Shown here: positions 46,389 to 55,532 of the stretch, one piece after another
Layout: the number at the start of each line of letters is the position of its first letter
Position numbering within the stretch: position 1 is the stretch's first letter
From: Pseudomonas benzenivorans
Lineage (GTDB): Bacteria > Pseudomonadota > Gammaproteobacteria > Pseudomonadales > Pseudomonadaceae
Assembly (NCBI RefSeq): GCF_033547155.1
Contig: NZ_CP137892.1
Coordinates: forward strand, 3,224,001 to 3,288,000
Length of the DNA stretch: 64,000 nucleotides
Direction of reading: 5' to 3'
Translations under genes and position numbers: made by a program
Notes under the pieces: model-generated
What the model saw: the letters and a program-made list of their open reading frames with translations, nothing else
Told to the model about the DNA's origin: nothing
The model's database searches: none

Positions 46389-46409
46389 CGGATCGAGCGC
46401 GTAAACGGG

Positions 46410-46439
46410 TGCGGGAGTGGCATAGGAGCCACCCCCGCA
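46410..46439. terminator. possible terminator between the DUF5801 gene and luxR-type gene
   Basis: Imperfect GC hairpin TGCGGGAGTGGC / GCCACCCCCGCA, 21 bases after the stop. It has no clear T-run. It lies between convergent genes; 46440-46622 contains nothing else recognisable. Confidence 0.4.
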
Positions 46440-46622
46440 TTGCTTCCCGCAGTGCCACCGGGAGGTCTACAGGAGCGCCTGCGCGGTGCATGCTCGAACC
46501 CCACAGGGCTGGAAGAACGCGACGGAGATACGGGTCAACGCGACCGGAAACACCGAGAAGGCCAGCGTCTAGGACGACGACCGGCTGAGGGCCTGGACGC
46601 CCCGCAGGCTTTCACGTGCACT

Positions 46623-47339
46623 TCAATCCAACTCCACCCAGCTGGACGCAGGCGGCTCATCGCTGTCGGTGAGCCCGTGCTTCAGCGCATACATCAGCAG
46701 GTCGATGCGGTTGATGAGCTGGAGCTTGTGATAGATGTTGCTGAGGTGGTTGTGCACGGTGTGCTCACTGATGCCCAGGCGCGCGGCGATGCTCAGGTAC
46801 TTGGCGGACGGGTCGCCCACTATGGCGCGAATCAGCTCCTTCTCGCGCAGCGTCAACTGCGCCTGCTTCGCCTGCTCCAGGCTGCACTTCGGGGGTAGCG
46901 GCCCGGCCACGGCATAGCTGGAAAGCCCGCCGGCCCTGGCTCTGCCCAGCCCGACGTCGCGATGGTGAACCTTGATGATGGCCTGGATGATCGACTCCGC
47001 CGGGTCTTCCGCCAGCACTACGCCACGGGCGCCCGCCGCTATCGCCTGGGCGATGGGGATGGATTCGTACAACCCCTTGAGCACCAGCACTTTCACTGCG
47101 CTACTGCCGCTGAGTCCGGCGATGACATCCAGCGGGTCGAGCACATCCGGAAAGAAACTGAAAAAAATGACATCGGGACGCAACTGGTCGGCGAGCTCCA
47201 GTGCGTTGGCATAGGCCGAGGCTTGGCCGATCACCTCCATCCGTGGCTTCCTCGCGTCGATCAGATCGTGCAGGCCCATGAGGACCAGGGGACGGCAATC
47301 GATCAGCATCACGCGTATCGGATTTCTGCGGGCAGGCAT
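46623..47339 (-). CDS. LuxR-type response regulator with degenerate receiver domain
   Basis: 238 residues. The N-terminal CheY-like fold (about 8-125) is followed by a LuxR/NarL HTH (LTLREKELIRAIVGDPSAKY, then IAARLGISEHTVHNHLSNIY). The receiver has lost its key residues: IDCRPL in place of the acidic DDHPL, FFSFFPD where LLDxxMP carries the phospho-acceptor Asp, and VLVLKGL and GVVLAED without the conserved Thr and Lys. It therefore cannot be phosphorylated in the usual way. Start 47339 with GAGGATC before it. It is convergent with the DUF5801 gene. Confidence 0.87.
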   Translation of the reverse strand: MPARRNPIRVMLIDCRPLVLMGLHDLIDARKPRMEVIGQASAYANALELADQLRPDVIFFSFFPDVLDPLDVIAGLSGSSAVKVLVLKGLYESIPIAQAIAAGARGVVLAEDPAESIIQAIIKVHHRDVGLGRARAGGLSSYAVAGPLPPKCSLEQAKQAQLTLREKELIRAIVGDPSAKYLSIAARLGISEHTVHNHLSNIYHKLQLINRIDLLMYALKHGLTDSDEPPASSWVELD

Positions 47340-47815
47340 GATGATCCTCGCCCTCTGGAGAGTGAGTGTTTGCCAGTTGGCCAAAGAGCGTCGGCAAGGC
47401 CATCCCAGGCAGGCCAGGAAGGCAATCTCTGGCAAATCAAACAGATGCACCGACGGAGTTCACATGCACTCGCTCGGCATGCCGAGCGAACTCGCGCTCG
47501 AATCTGTTTTTAATCACTCATCGGCCACGCAGGTCGTTGTTCAACAGCCCGTCAGCAGTGAGGGCCTTTCCTATGTATAGGAAAGGCGTGGGCATGTGGC
47601 CAGCAAAAATTTCAACTGGAGCGAAGGGATTAAGCGGGCAAGCCAGCCCTCCCAATCGAGCCGCCTAAACGAGGCGGATGAGCGAGTTCTGGGCGCCGTG
47701 GGCTCGGCGGATACCGCACAGCAGCGCCGGCCGGGCGCGCACTCTATGTACGGCGCGCCCCCAGGTGTCTAATTCCGACACCAGGGGGGCGCCGGGCCGG
47801 CCCGCGCGCGGCGCC
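47340..47815. promoter_or_regulatory. intergenic region upstream of the luxR-type gene, with a 24-bp dyad
   Basis: 476 bp without a credible gene. It contains a perfect dyad GCCTTTCCTA-TGTA-TAGGAAAGGC at 47564-47587. Because both flanking genes are on the minus strand, the dyad is either an operator 225 bp upstream of the luxR-type gene or a transcript end 230 bp past the SDR operon. It lacks a T-run. Confidence 0.5.
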
Positions 47816-48574
47816 TCAGAACGGCAGGGGCAGCTTGGCGGTGCGCCCGCCGTCGACCACCAGTATTTGCCCGGTGATAAAGGCCGCCTCGTCGCTGGCC
47901 AGGAACACCACCGCGGCGCCGACGTCCCGGGGCGTGCCGGTGCGGCCGACCGGGTGCAGGGCCAGCAGGCCCTTGCGCGCCCCCTGCGGGTCGTCCTGGG
48001 CGTTGAGGTAGGCATCGCTCAGGTCCGAGTCGATCCAGCCCGGGGCGATGGCGTTGCAGCGAATGCCATCGCTGCCCAGGTCCACCGCCAGGGCCCGGGT
48101 CAGGCCGTGCAGGCCGGCCTTGGAGGCGCAGTAGGCGGCGTGCATGGGGTTGGCCCCCAGGCCCTCGATCGAGCCGATGTTGATGATGCTGGCGTGGCCC
48201 CGCTGGCGCATCTGCCACAGCAGCTCGCGGGCGAGGAACACCGGCGCGCGCAGGTTGACCGCCAGCATGTGGTCCCAGTCCTCCTCGCTCATCACGTCGA
48301 TCGGCTGCTCGACCATGAAGCCGGCGTTATTGACCAGCACATCGGCGCCGCCCAATAAGTCCTGCGCGGCCTCGGCGATATGCCGCGGAGCGCCGCGCTC
48401 GGCCAGGTCGGCGGCGACGAAGAACACCTCGGGATTGCCCGCCAGTTCGGCATCCAGGGCCTGGCGCTGGGCCACCAGCACCCGCGCGCCGGCGGCCAGG
48501 AGTTTCTCGGTGATGCCGCGGCCGATGCCGCGACCACCGCCGGTTACCACCACGTTCTTGCCTGTGAGGATCAT
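47816..48574 (-). CDS. short-chain dehydrogenase/reductase (SDR 1)
   Basis: 252 residues. NAD(P)-binding VVVTGGGRGIGRGI, NNAGFMVEQ, catalytic Ser of NIGSIEG and Tyr-Lys of YCASKAG are present, with the C-terminal ITGQILVVDGG. Classical SDR fold; the substrate is not evident. Last gene of the minus-strand operon with SDR 2, MmgE/PrpD and the betaine-type ABC transporter, 10 bases after SDR 2. Confidence 0.88.
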   Translation of the reverse strand: MILTGKNVVVTGGGRGIGRGITEKLLAAGARVLVAQRQALDAELAGNPEVFFVAADLAERGAPRHIAEAAQDLLGGADVLVNNAGFMVEQPIDVMSEEDWDHMLAVNLRAPVFLARELLWQMRQRGHASIINIGSIEGLGANPMHAAYCASKAGLHGLTRALAVDLGSDGIRCNAIAPGWIDSDLSDAYLNAQDDPQGARKGLLALHPVGRTGTPRDVGAAVVFLASDEAAFITGQILVVDGGRTAKLPLPF

Positions 48575-48584
48575 GTTCGTCTCC

Positions 48585-49352
48585 TTAGCCGGATACCGGC
48601 TTGGCGCCTGTGACCTCGAGGGTCTCCCCGGCGATGTAACGGGCCTCGTCCGAAGCCAGGAAGGCGATCACGTCGGCGATGTCCTCCGGCTCGGCGATGC
48701 GCCCAAGGGGCACGCTCCTGTTCAGCTCCTCGACGGCCTTGTCCGGGTCCAGGCCGCGGCGCTCGAAACCGCTGCGGATCATCGGCGTATTGATCTCATG
48801 CGGGCACACCGCGTTGACCCGGATGCCCAGGGGTGCGCAGTCGCGACCGAGGTTCTTGCTCAGGGCCGCCACCGCCCCCTTGCTGGTGCAGTAGGCGACG
48901 TGCCCCGGCCCCGGATACACGCCCCATACCGAAGAAGTATTGACGATAGCGGCGCCCTGTCGCCCCTGCATGTGCGGGATCGCCGCGCGGCAGATGTAGA
49001 ACACCGCATTGAGGTTGACCCCCATGGCGTCGAACCACATCTCGTCGGTGGTTTCCTCGATGGTGCCGCGGGGGATGATGCCGGCGTTGTTGAGCACGAT
49101 GTCGAGGCCGCCGAAGGCTTCCACCGCGCCGCCGACCAGGGCTTCGCAGTAGCTCTTCTGCCGCAGGTCGCCCGCCAGGTAGGCGACCTCGGCGCCAAGC
49201 GCACGAGCCTGTTCGGCGATGGCCGCGCAGCCGGCCTCCTCGCGGTCCGACAGCATCAGGCGCGCGCCCTCGCGGGCGAACAACAGGGCCAGGGCCTGGC
49301 CGACGCCACCGGCGGCGCCGGTGATCAGGGCGACTTTCCCGGCGAACTTCAT
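48585..49352 (-). CDS. short-chain dehydrogenase/reductase (SDR 2)
   Basis: 255 residues. ALITGAAGGVGQALAL (cofactor), NNAGIIPRG, catalytic NTSSVWG Ser and YCTSKGA Tyr/Lys are present. The start ATG at 49352 overlaps the stop of the MmgE/PrpD gene (ATGA), showing translational coupling. Two adjacent SDRs downstream of a dehydratase-type gene suggest successive oxidation steps on one carbon skeleton; the substrate is unknown. Confidence 0.88.
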   Translation of the reverse strand: MKFAGKVALITGAAGGVGQALALLFAREGARLMLSDREEAGCAAIAEQARALGAEVAYLAGDLRQKSYCEALVGGAVEAFGGLDIVLNNAGIIPRGTIEETTDEMWFDAMGVNLNAVFYICRAAIPHMQGRQGAAIVNTSSVWGVYPGPGHVAYCTSKGAVAALSKNLGRDCAPLGIRVNAVCPHEINTPMIRSGFERRGLDPDKAVEELNRSVPLGRIAEPEDIADVIAFLASDEARYIAGETLEVTGAKPVSG

Positions 49353-50734
49353 AGGGCAACCTCCATAGGGTGAGCGGCCTCGGGCATTGCCCGGGCGATG
49401 TCGGTGTGGAACAGCAACTCGAACAGCTCGCTGCAGTCGGCGCTGGCCGGCAGTTCGGCGATCGCCCGCTCGATGGCCTCCCGGCGCGCCTGGTCCAGGC
49501 TGACGCCGGCGAGCAGGTGGAACTTGGCGCTGAACTCGGCCTGGGTCATGGCCGTGGCCGGGTCGCCCTTGGCCGCGGTGATCGGGCTGGCGAAGCGCTG
49601 GCCGTCCTTGAGCTGCACCGTCACCCGCGAGAGGATTTCGCCCGGGAAACGCGCCGACAGGTCGTCGGCCTCGACGATCTCGATGCGCCGGCTGACGGCG
49701 AGGATGTCGGCGGCCTGGATCGCCGCTCCGGTCACCTCCAGCGGGCCGACCTGACCCCGGGCGACCAGGGCCGCCAGGGGGAAGGCCAGGGCGTACTGGG
49801 CCTCGTCGGCATTGGCCGGGGTATGGCCCTGCAGGCGCATGGATTCGTGGAAGGTCTCGACGCGGATCTGCTCGACGGCCTCGCCGGTGATCTGCGGCTG
49901 CTCGGCCAGCAGCGCGGTCATCGCCGTCAGCGCCGGCTGCGCCCAGCGGCACACCGGCCAGGGCTTGAAGTACTGGGCGTCGATCTCCCAGCGCTGGCCG
50001 AGGTCGTGCCACTGGGCGGCCACGGCGGTGGTCTCCACCGTCTCGGCCGGCGCGCCGGTGACCCCGGCCCGGGCCAGCAGCAGGGCATTGAGCCCGGCAT
50101 GGGCGCCGGCGCCGTGGGCGTCGCGCAACATCGAGGGGTGATCGACCAGGCGCATCATCGGACAGCGCGGGCCGAAGTATTCGGCGATGCCCAGGGCATG
50201 ACGGAAGGTCGGCTCGTCCAGGCCCAGCAGGCGCGCCCCGGCGCAGACCACGCCGAGCCCGGAGAAGGCGCCGGAGGCGTGGTACTCGGGCGCGGTGGCC
50301 ATCAGCGCGGCACCGGCGCGCAGCGCCGTCTCGTAGCCGATGCACAGGGCGCCGAGCAGCTCCTCGCCGCTGATCTTGCGTCCCTGCTCGCGGCAGGCGT
50401 CGACCAACGCCAGCAACGCCGGCACCACGCTGGCGCCGGCATGGCCCTTGGAGGTGAAGTGGCCCTCGTGGGCATCCAGGCTGTCGACGCTGAAGCCGCC
50501 GGCCCAGGCCGCGCCCAGCGGGTGCACGGCGCGGCCGTCGAACAGCAGGCGGCTGGCCAGGGCACCGGCCGGGTAGTGGTCGAGCGCATATTGGCGCAGG
50601 ATCTGGCTGGTCTGGTTGTCGCGGGCGCCGGCGGCGACCCCGAGAATGTCCAGCAGGCAGGTCTGCAGCAGCACGCGGGTATGGGCCGGCGCCTGCTCGA
50701 AGCGAAAATCACGGACGAACGAATAGAGCGACAT
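49349..50734 (-). CDS. MmgE/PrpD-family protein
   Basis: 461 residues starting MSLYSFVRDFRF at 50734. Family segments are LLDILGVAAGAR, AGGFSVDSLDAHEGHFTSKGHAGASVVPALLAL, EYFGPRCPMMRLV and YFKPWPVCRWAQPAL. The family includes 2-methylcitrate dehydratase PrpD and cis-aconitate decarboxylase. No propionate genes are nearby and the operon encodes a betaine-type importer, so the substrate is probably different. The gene is coupled to SDR 2 by a 4-base overlap. Confidence 0.85.
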   Translation of the reverse strand: MSLYSFVRDFRFEQAPAHTRVLLQTCLLDILGVAAGARDNQTSQILRQYALDHYPAGALASRLLFDGRAVHPLGAAWAGGFSVDSLDAHEGHFTSKGHAGASVVPALLALVDACREQGRKISGEELLGALCIGYETALRAGAALMATAPEYHASGAFSGLGVVCAGARLLGLDEPTFRHALGIAEYFGPRCPMMRLVDHPSMLRDAHGAGAHAGLNALLLARAGVTGAPAETVETTAVAAQWHDLGQRWEIDAQYFKPWPVCRWAQPALTAMTALLAEQPQITGEAVEQIRVETFHESMRLQGHTPANADEAQYALAFPLAALVARGQVGPLEVTGAAIQAADILAVSRRIEIVEADDLSARFPGEILSRVTVQLKDGQRFASPITAAKGDPATAMTQAEFSAKFHLLAGVSLDQARREAIERAIAELPASADCSELFELLFHTDIARAMPEAAHPMEVAL

Positions 50735-50825
50735 GGGCTTACTCCATGGACGGGTCGCGATTCGAAGGGCAAAAAAAGCGCCCCAGGGGGCGCCGAAAAA
50801 GGGTTCGCGGGTCTGCGCGCAGGAC

Positions 50826-51857
50826 TCAGTGGGCGGCGGCGCGGGAGGCAGCCAACCAGGTATCGAACTGCTCGCGGTGGGCGGCGACCCACTCGGCGGC
50901 ATGCCGCTCGATGTCGGCCGGGCTGTTCTCACCGTTCTGCATCTTCAGGTTCTGCGCGCTCTCGTCGTCTGTGGTGATCTGCACCAGGGAGAGGAACTTC
51001 AGGGCCGCCGGGTTCTCCTCGGCGAACTCCTTGTTCAGCACGGCCTTGACCTCGTCCACGGCGAAGCCCAGGTTCTTGCCCTGATAGCTGGTGTTGACGT
51101 CGTTCTTGCCGTCCGGCAGGTCGGTGTGCGGCACCTCCAGCCAGACCACGTCCCTGCCCTCGACCAGCACGCCGGCGATCCACTGCGGCACCCAGGTGAA
51201 GTAGAGGATCGGCTTGCCTTCCTTGTAGCGGGCGATGGTGTCGGCCATCAGGGCGAAGTAGGAGCCGCGGTTGTGGCTGACGGACTTCTCCAGATCGTAG
51301 GCCTTCAGGTGGTGGTCGATCACCAGCTCGCAGCCCCAGCCCGGGTTGCAGCCGGTGAGGTCGGCCTTGCCGTCGCCGTTGCTGTCGAACAGCTTGGCGA
51401 TCTCCGGCTTCTTCAGGTCGGTCAGGTACTTGATGTTGTATTGCTCGGCGGTCTTCTTGTCGATCAGGTAGCCCTGCAGCACGCCGGGGATCACGTCGCC
51501 GGCCTTGACCAGGGTCTCGTCGCCGCCGACCTTCTGGTAGAAGGTGTCGTGCAGCTTGTCCCACAGGTGCACGCTGAAATCGGCATCGCCGTAGGACAGC
51601 GCCAGCATCATGGCCGCGTACTCGGTCTCCTTCGGCTCCTGCACCTCGTAGCCCAGCTCGCGCAGGCCGGCCATGGCCAGCTCGCCGCGGAAGCGCTCCT
51701 CGGCGATGCTCGGGAAGATCGGCGTCACCTCCACGCCCTCCCCCGGCTTCTCGGCCGAGGCGGCCTGGCCGTAGAGCGGCAGCAGGCTCAGGGACGCCAC
51801 GGCGGCGCCGTGCAGCAGCTTCTGGGTCAATCCACGCTTGTGCAAAGTCATCGTCAT
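50826..51857 (-). CDS. glycine betaine/proline-type ABC substrate-binding protein (ProX-like)
   Basis: 343 residues with a signal peptide (KLLHGAAVASLSLLPLYGQAASA). OpuAC/ProX-type fold: DADFSVHLWDKLHDTFYQ, ILYFTWVPQWIAGVL and HNRGSYFALM provide the Trp-rich box typical for quaternary ammonium ligands. An odd feature is the calcium-loop-like LFDSNGDGKADLTGCNPGWGC near residue 160. ATG 51851 is an alternative start with better RBS spacing (AGAGG). It lies downstream of the permease and ATPase genes of the same operon. Confidence 0.88.
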   Translation of the reverse strand: MTMTLHKRGLTQKLLHGAAVASLSLLPLYGQAASAEKPGEGVEVTPIFPSIAEERFRGELAMAGLRELGYEVQEPKETEYAAMMLALSYGDADFSVHLWDKLHDTFYQKVGGDETLVKAGDVIPGVLQGYLIDKKTAEQYNIKYLTDLKKPEIAKLFDSNGDGKADLTGCNPGWGCELVIDHHLKAYDLEKSVSHNRGSYFALMADTIARYKEGKPILYFTWVPQWIAGVLVEGRDVVWLEVPHTDLPDGKNDVNTSYQGKNLGFAVDEVKAVLNKEFAEENPAALKFLSLVQITTDDESAQNLKMQNGENSPADIERHAAEWVAAHREQFDTWLAASRAAAH

Positions 51858-51911
51858 CTACCTCTGTGGTCTTGTTCTCGGTTTAAGGGTGTCGATTGCG
51901 CCGGTCGGGGT

Positions 51912-52862
51912 TCAGGCGCTGGCCTTGGCCGTTGCCGGGCGGCTGCCCAGCAGGCGCAGCAGCAGGCCGACGGGGCCGCTGTGATACCAGCGCTGGCTCG
52001 GGTCGGCATTGCTGCGCTCGCCCATGGCCTGGGTCAGGCGGTCGAGGAAGATCGCCAGCAGCACCAGACCGACGCCGCCGACCGTGGCCAGGCCCATGTC
52101 CAGGCGGCCGATGCCGCGCAAGACCATCTGCCCCAGGCCACCGACCGAGATCATCGAGGCGATCACCACCATCGACAGCGAGAGCATCAGGGTCTGGTTG
52201 ACGCCGGCCATGATGGTCGGCGCGGCCAAGGGCAGCTGTACGCGGCGGAGCATCTGCCACGGCGTGCAGCCGAAGGCGCGGGCCGCCTCGATCTTGTCGT
52301 CCGGCACCTGGCGGATGCCCAGGTTGGTCAGGCGCACCAGCGGCGGCACGGCGAAGACGATGGTCACCAGCACGCCCGGCACGTTGCCGATGCCGAACAG
52401 CATCACCACCGGCACCAGGTAGACGAAGGCCGGCAGCGTCTGCATGGCATCGAGCACCGGGCGCACGGCCTTCTCCAGGCGATCGCTACGCGAGGAGAGG
52501 ATGCCCAGGGGCACGCCGATCAGGGCGCAGAAGAACACCGAGGTGAGCACCAGCGACAGGGTGGTCATGGCCTCGGACCAGACGCCGATCAGGCCCAGCA
52601 GGGTCAGAGTCACGGCACAGAACCAGCCCATGCGCGCCCCGGCCACCTGCCAGCCGAGCAGCGCGGAGAGGAGGATGCCGATCGACGGCGGGATGCTCTG
52701 CAGCACGTATTCGAAGCCGTTGAGCACCTGATCGATCGGCCAGCGGATCAGGCGGAAGAACTCGCGAAAATTGTGCACCAGATAATTCAAGGTGCTTTCC
52801 ACCCAGTCCCCCAGGGGAATGGTCAAGGTCTGGAAGGGGTCTAGGAAACTGAACTCTGACAT
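51912..52862 (-). CDS. betaine/proline-type ABC permease (ProW-like)
   Basis: 316 residues with several TM helices. The binding-protein-dependent transport motif sits in [29 protein letters not shown], and the N-terminal amphipathic part [21 protein letters not shown] is typical of ProW. It lies between the ATPase and the binding protein. It imports the ligand across the inner membrane. Confidence 0.9.
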   Translation of the reverse strand: MSEFSFLDPFQTLTIPLGDWVESTLNYLVHNFREFFRLIRWPIDQVLNGFEYVLQSIPPSIGILLSALLGWQVAGARMGWFCAVTLTLLGLIGVWSEAMTTLSLVLTSVFFCALIGVPLGILSSRSDRLEKAVRPVLDAMQTLPAFVYLVPVVMLFGIGNVPGVLVTIVFAVPPLVRLTNLGIRQVPDDKIEAARAFGCTPWQMLRRVQLPLAAPTIMAGVNQTLMLSLSMVVIASMISVGGLGQMVLRGIGRLDMGLATVGGVGLVLLAIFLDRLTQAMGERSNADPSQRWYHSGPVGLLLRLLGSRPATAKASA

Positions 52863-52908
52863 GGGGATACCTGCTCTTCGCTTCTGCTCGGTGGAATGCC
52901 GCTAGGAC

Positions 52909-54084
52909 TCAGTGGCGACTCAGGGTCTGCAGCAGCAGATTCTTGGAAATGGTGCCCTTGAAGGCACCGCCATGGTCCAGCACCGGCACCGGGTAGGGCA
53001 CCGAGGCCACCAGGTCGAGTACGTCATGCAGCGGCGTATCGACGTAGATCGGTTGATGGTGGTCCAGGCGCAACTGCTCCAGCCGCTGCAAGCCGGCGCC
53101 GCTGCCGTTCAGCGCAGCGGGCTCGATCACGCCGAGCAGCCGGTCGCCTTCGTCGACCAGGTAGCCGAAGGGCACGCCGGCCTGGAAGCCCGGCGCCTGG
53201 CCATTGACCCGGCACACCGCGGCGGGGTCCAGCTCGGCCACATCGCCGGCGTTGAGCACCCGGGAGCTGTCGAAGCCGTGGAAGAAGTTCTCCACGTACT
53301 CGTTGGCCGGGTTGCACAGCAGCTCCTGGGGCGTGCCGATCTGCACCACCCGGCCGCCCTCCATGATGGCGATGCGGTGGCCGATGCGGATGGCCTCTTC
53401 GATGTCGTGGGAGATGAAGATGATGGTGCGCTGCTGTTCGGCTTGCAGGCGGATCAGCTCGCCCTGCATCTCGCTGCGGATCAGCGGGTCGAGGGCGGAG
53501 AAGGCCTCGTCCATCAGCAGGATGGTCGGGTCGTTGGTCAGCGCCCGGGCCAGGCCGACGCGCTGCTGCATGCCGCCGGACAACTGGTGCGGGTAGCTGT
53601 TCTCGTGCCCGGCCAGGCCGACCTGGCGCAGCGCCTCGACCGCCCGCGCCTGGCGTTCCTGCTCGCTGACCCCGGAGATCTCCAGGCCGAAGGCGGCGTT
53701 GTCCAGCACGCTCATGTGCGGCATCAGGGCGAAGGACTGGAACACCATGCCCATCTCCTTGCGCCGCACCTCGAGCAGGTCCTTGTCGGACAGCCCGGTG
53801 ATCTCCCGGCCGTTGAGGTGGATGCTGCCGGAGGTGGGCTCGATCAGCCGGTTGAACAGCCGCACCATGGTCGACTTGCCCGAGCCGGACAGGCCCATGA
53901 TCACGAAGATCTCGCCGCGCTTGACCGAGAAGTTGGCGTCGAACACGCCGACGACCTGGCCGGTCTTCTGAAATATCTCGTTCTTGTCGGCGCCGTTGCG
54001 CAGCATATCCATGGCCACTTCCGGCTGCGGCCCGAAGACCTTGAATATGTTCTTGACCGAAAGTATCTCGTCGGCTTGGGTCAT
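52909..54084 (-). CDS. betaine/proline-type ABC ATPase (ProV-like)
   Basis: 391 residues. Walker A is GLSGSGKSTMVRL, the signature LSGGMQQRVGLARAL, and Walker B ILLMDEAFSALDP. The C-terminal CBS-type regulatory region (about 280-391) reads YVDTPLHDVLDLV and GGAFKGTISKNLLL. ProV-type ATPases respond to ionic strength through these domains. It is the first gene of a six-gene operon ending in SDR 1, so uptake and metabolism are co-expressed; a catabolic rather than purely osmoprotective role is inferred. Confidence 0.9.
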   Translation of the reverse strand: MTQADEILSVKNIFKVFGPQPEVAMDMLRNGADKNEIFQKTGQVVGVFDANFSVKRGEIFVIMGLSGSGKSTMVRLFNRLIEPTSGSIHLNGREITGLSDKDLLEVRRKEMGMVFQSFALMPHMSVLDNAAFGLEISGVSEQERQARAVEALRQVGLAGHENSYPHQLSGGMQQRVGLARALTNDPTILLMDEAFSALDPLIRSEMQGELIRLQAEQQRTIIFISHDIEEAIRIGHRIAIMEGGRVVQIGTPQELLCNPANEYVENFFHGFDSSRVLNAGDVAELDPAAVCRVNGQAPGFQAGVPFGYLVDEGDRLLGVIEPAALNGSGAGLQRLEQLRLDHHQPIYVDTPLHDVLDLVASVPYPVPVLDHGGAFKGTISKNLLLQTLSRH

Positions 54085-54440
54085 CGCACCCTCTTCTTAT
54101 AAGTCTATGGATCATCAACTTGGCGACGCCTGCCGGCGCTTTATCCAGGGCGAAGTCGTCCCGCCAGCGCCGAACTTCGGAGAAGTTGTCGCCGGCCGTT
54201 AATAGCCTGGATCACCGCGAAATATGCCCCTTGGCGACTGCCTGCACGCGTGCCGCCGGGTGGGTTCAAGTTAGGGTTTGGGGGGCTGAGCGTCCAACGA
54301 CATTTGTTCGGCGCAAACCATAACTTGATGTTATTGGTTGAGCCGGGAGCTCAGGACTCGGGAAGCACTTCAGGCCACCGGCTCGGCTTCGCGACGCACG
54401 CCACAGGGACAGTGATAGAGAGGTTTCGAGGGCCCGCGAG
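54085..54440. promoter_or_regulatory. upstream region of the proV-like operon
   Basis: 356 bp with the operon promoter expected near 54090-54350. An AT-richer patch (CATAACTTGATGTTATTGG, about 54318-54336) contains the dyad AACTTGATGTT. No operator could be assigned and no gene is supported. Confidence 0.4.
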
Positions 54441-54617
54441 GTGAGCAGCGAGACCGGCCCGGCCTGCCGCCTGACCCTGTGCCCCCGTTGCACACAACCC
54501 GTGCAGGGTGGGTTGGTGGCGCAGAGCCGCGGGGTGAAGACCCACTACGGCATGATGCGCCACATGACCCAGCAGCGGGGATCGACCTCCCTGGTGGGGT
54601 TTGGCGCAACGGACTAG
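54441..54617 (+). CDS. possible small protein with CxxC and HxxxxxH
   Basis: 58 codons from GTG 54441 to TAG 54617. The product reads RLTLCPRCTQPVQGG, then THYGMMRHMTQQ, a Cys2-His2-like spacing that could bind zinc. There is a weak GAGG at the start. It stands alone between divergent units, and no homologue was recognised. It may equally be chance. Confidence 0.3.
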   Translation: MSSETGPACRLTLCPRCTQPVQGGLVAQSRGVKTHYGMMRHMTQQRGSTSLVGFGATD

Positions 54618-54664
54618 GCAGCCGTACAGGGCCCATGGTCATGCGCCCCACCTGCGCCCCCGCC

Positions 54665-55471
54665 CTATGAATAGCGGCTCTTCATCCGCCGGGCGGCGGC
54701 TTCGGCGGCGTCCAGCCCGGCGTCGACGGCCTGCTTGAAACCGGCATCGATCATCCCCTGCAAACCGGCGGCGGTGGTGCCGCGGTAGTCGAGCATGGCC
54801 TGGACCATCTGCGCCGGCGGCATGCCGCCACGCCCCAGCAGCTGGCTCGCCCCCACCACCACGCCGCGCACCGCGTTCTCGGCCACCCGGCGCGGCAGCC
54901 CCCTGGCCAGGGCATGGGCCAGCATGGCCTCGGCCAGCAGCGCCGGATAGGCCGCCCCGGAGCCGACCAGGCCGGTGAGGTAGTCCAGGTCCGCCTCGCT
55001 GGCCACCTCGTCGGTGTCGCCGCAGCTCTCGAACATCGCCCGGGTGAAGGCCTTGTCGGCGGTGCTGACCTGCCCGCTGGCGAACCAGGGCGTATAGCAC
55101 TGGCCGATCTCGGCGGCGGCGTTGGGCATGGCGCGGATCACCCGGCCACTGCCGGTGCGCGCGATCAGGGTGTCGAGGGAGACCCCGGCCATGAAGGAGA
55201 TCACCAGCTTGTCGGCGGCGTCGATCTCGACCGCGGCGAACTGTTCGGGTCGCACCGACAGCACGATGACCTCGGCCTCCTCGGCCAGCCGGCGGTTGTC
55301 CGCCGTCAGCCGCACCCCGGGCCAGGCCTCGAAGCCCGCGAGCGTGCCGCTGCGGCTGGAGAGGATCAGCCCGGCCGGTGCCAGCACGCCCTTCTCGAGC
55401 ATGGCAGCGCCGATGGCGCGCCCCAGCCAGCCGCCGCCACCGATGATGCCGACCGTCATTGCCTGTGCCAT
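54665..55471 (-). CDS. pyrroline-5-carboxylate reductase-like protein
   Basis: 268 residues. NAD(P)-binding VGIIGGGGWLGRAIGAAML, VLSVRPEQF, ISFMAGVSLDTL, RAMPNAAAEIGQ and GLVGSGAAYPALLAEAM follow the ProC plan. The C-terminal ProC motif is changed to GMPPAQMVQAMLDYRGTTAAGL. It is thus a ProC paralogue rather than the housekeeping enzyme. Its location beside N-methyl-amino-acid demethylase genes suggests reduction of a cyclic imine related to proline. It lies 128 bp downstream of the TetR gene on the same strand. Confidence 0.82.
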   Translation of the reverse strand: MAQAMTVGIIGGGGWLGRAIGAAMLEKGVLAPAGLILSSRSGTLAGFEAWPGVRLTADNRRLAEEAEVIVLSVRPEQFAAVEIDAADKLVISFMAGVSLDTLIARTGSGRVIRAMPNAAAEIGQCYTPWFASGQVSTADKAFTRAMFESCGDTDEVASEADLDYLTGLVGSGAAYPALLAEAMLAHALARGLPRRVAENAVRGVVVGASQLLGRGGMPPAQMVQAMLDYRGTTAAGLQGMIDAGFKQAVDAGLDAAEAAARRMKSRYS

Positions 55472-55532
55472 TTCCCCTCCCCTGCGGCGCAAAGCCGTTC
55501 ATTCGAGGGCAACGCCAGAGACTTGCCCCCCT

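Noticed and set aside
48585..50345. 586-codon reading that would fuse a long N-terminus to SDR 2
   Set aside because: The first 330 codons are the MmgE/PrpD gene read in the wrong frame. The ATG at 49352 overlaps the MmgE/PrpD stop.
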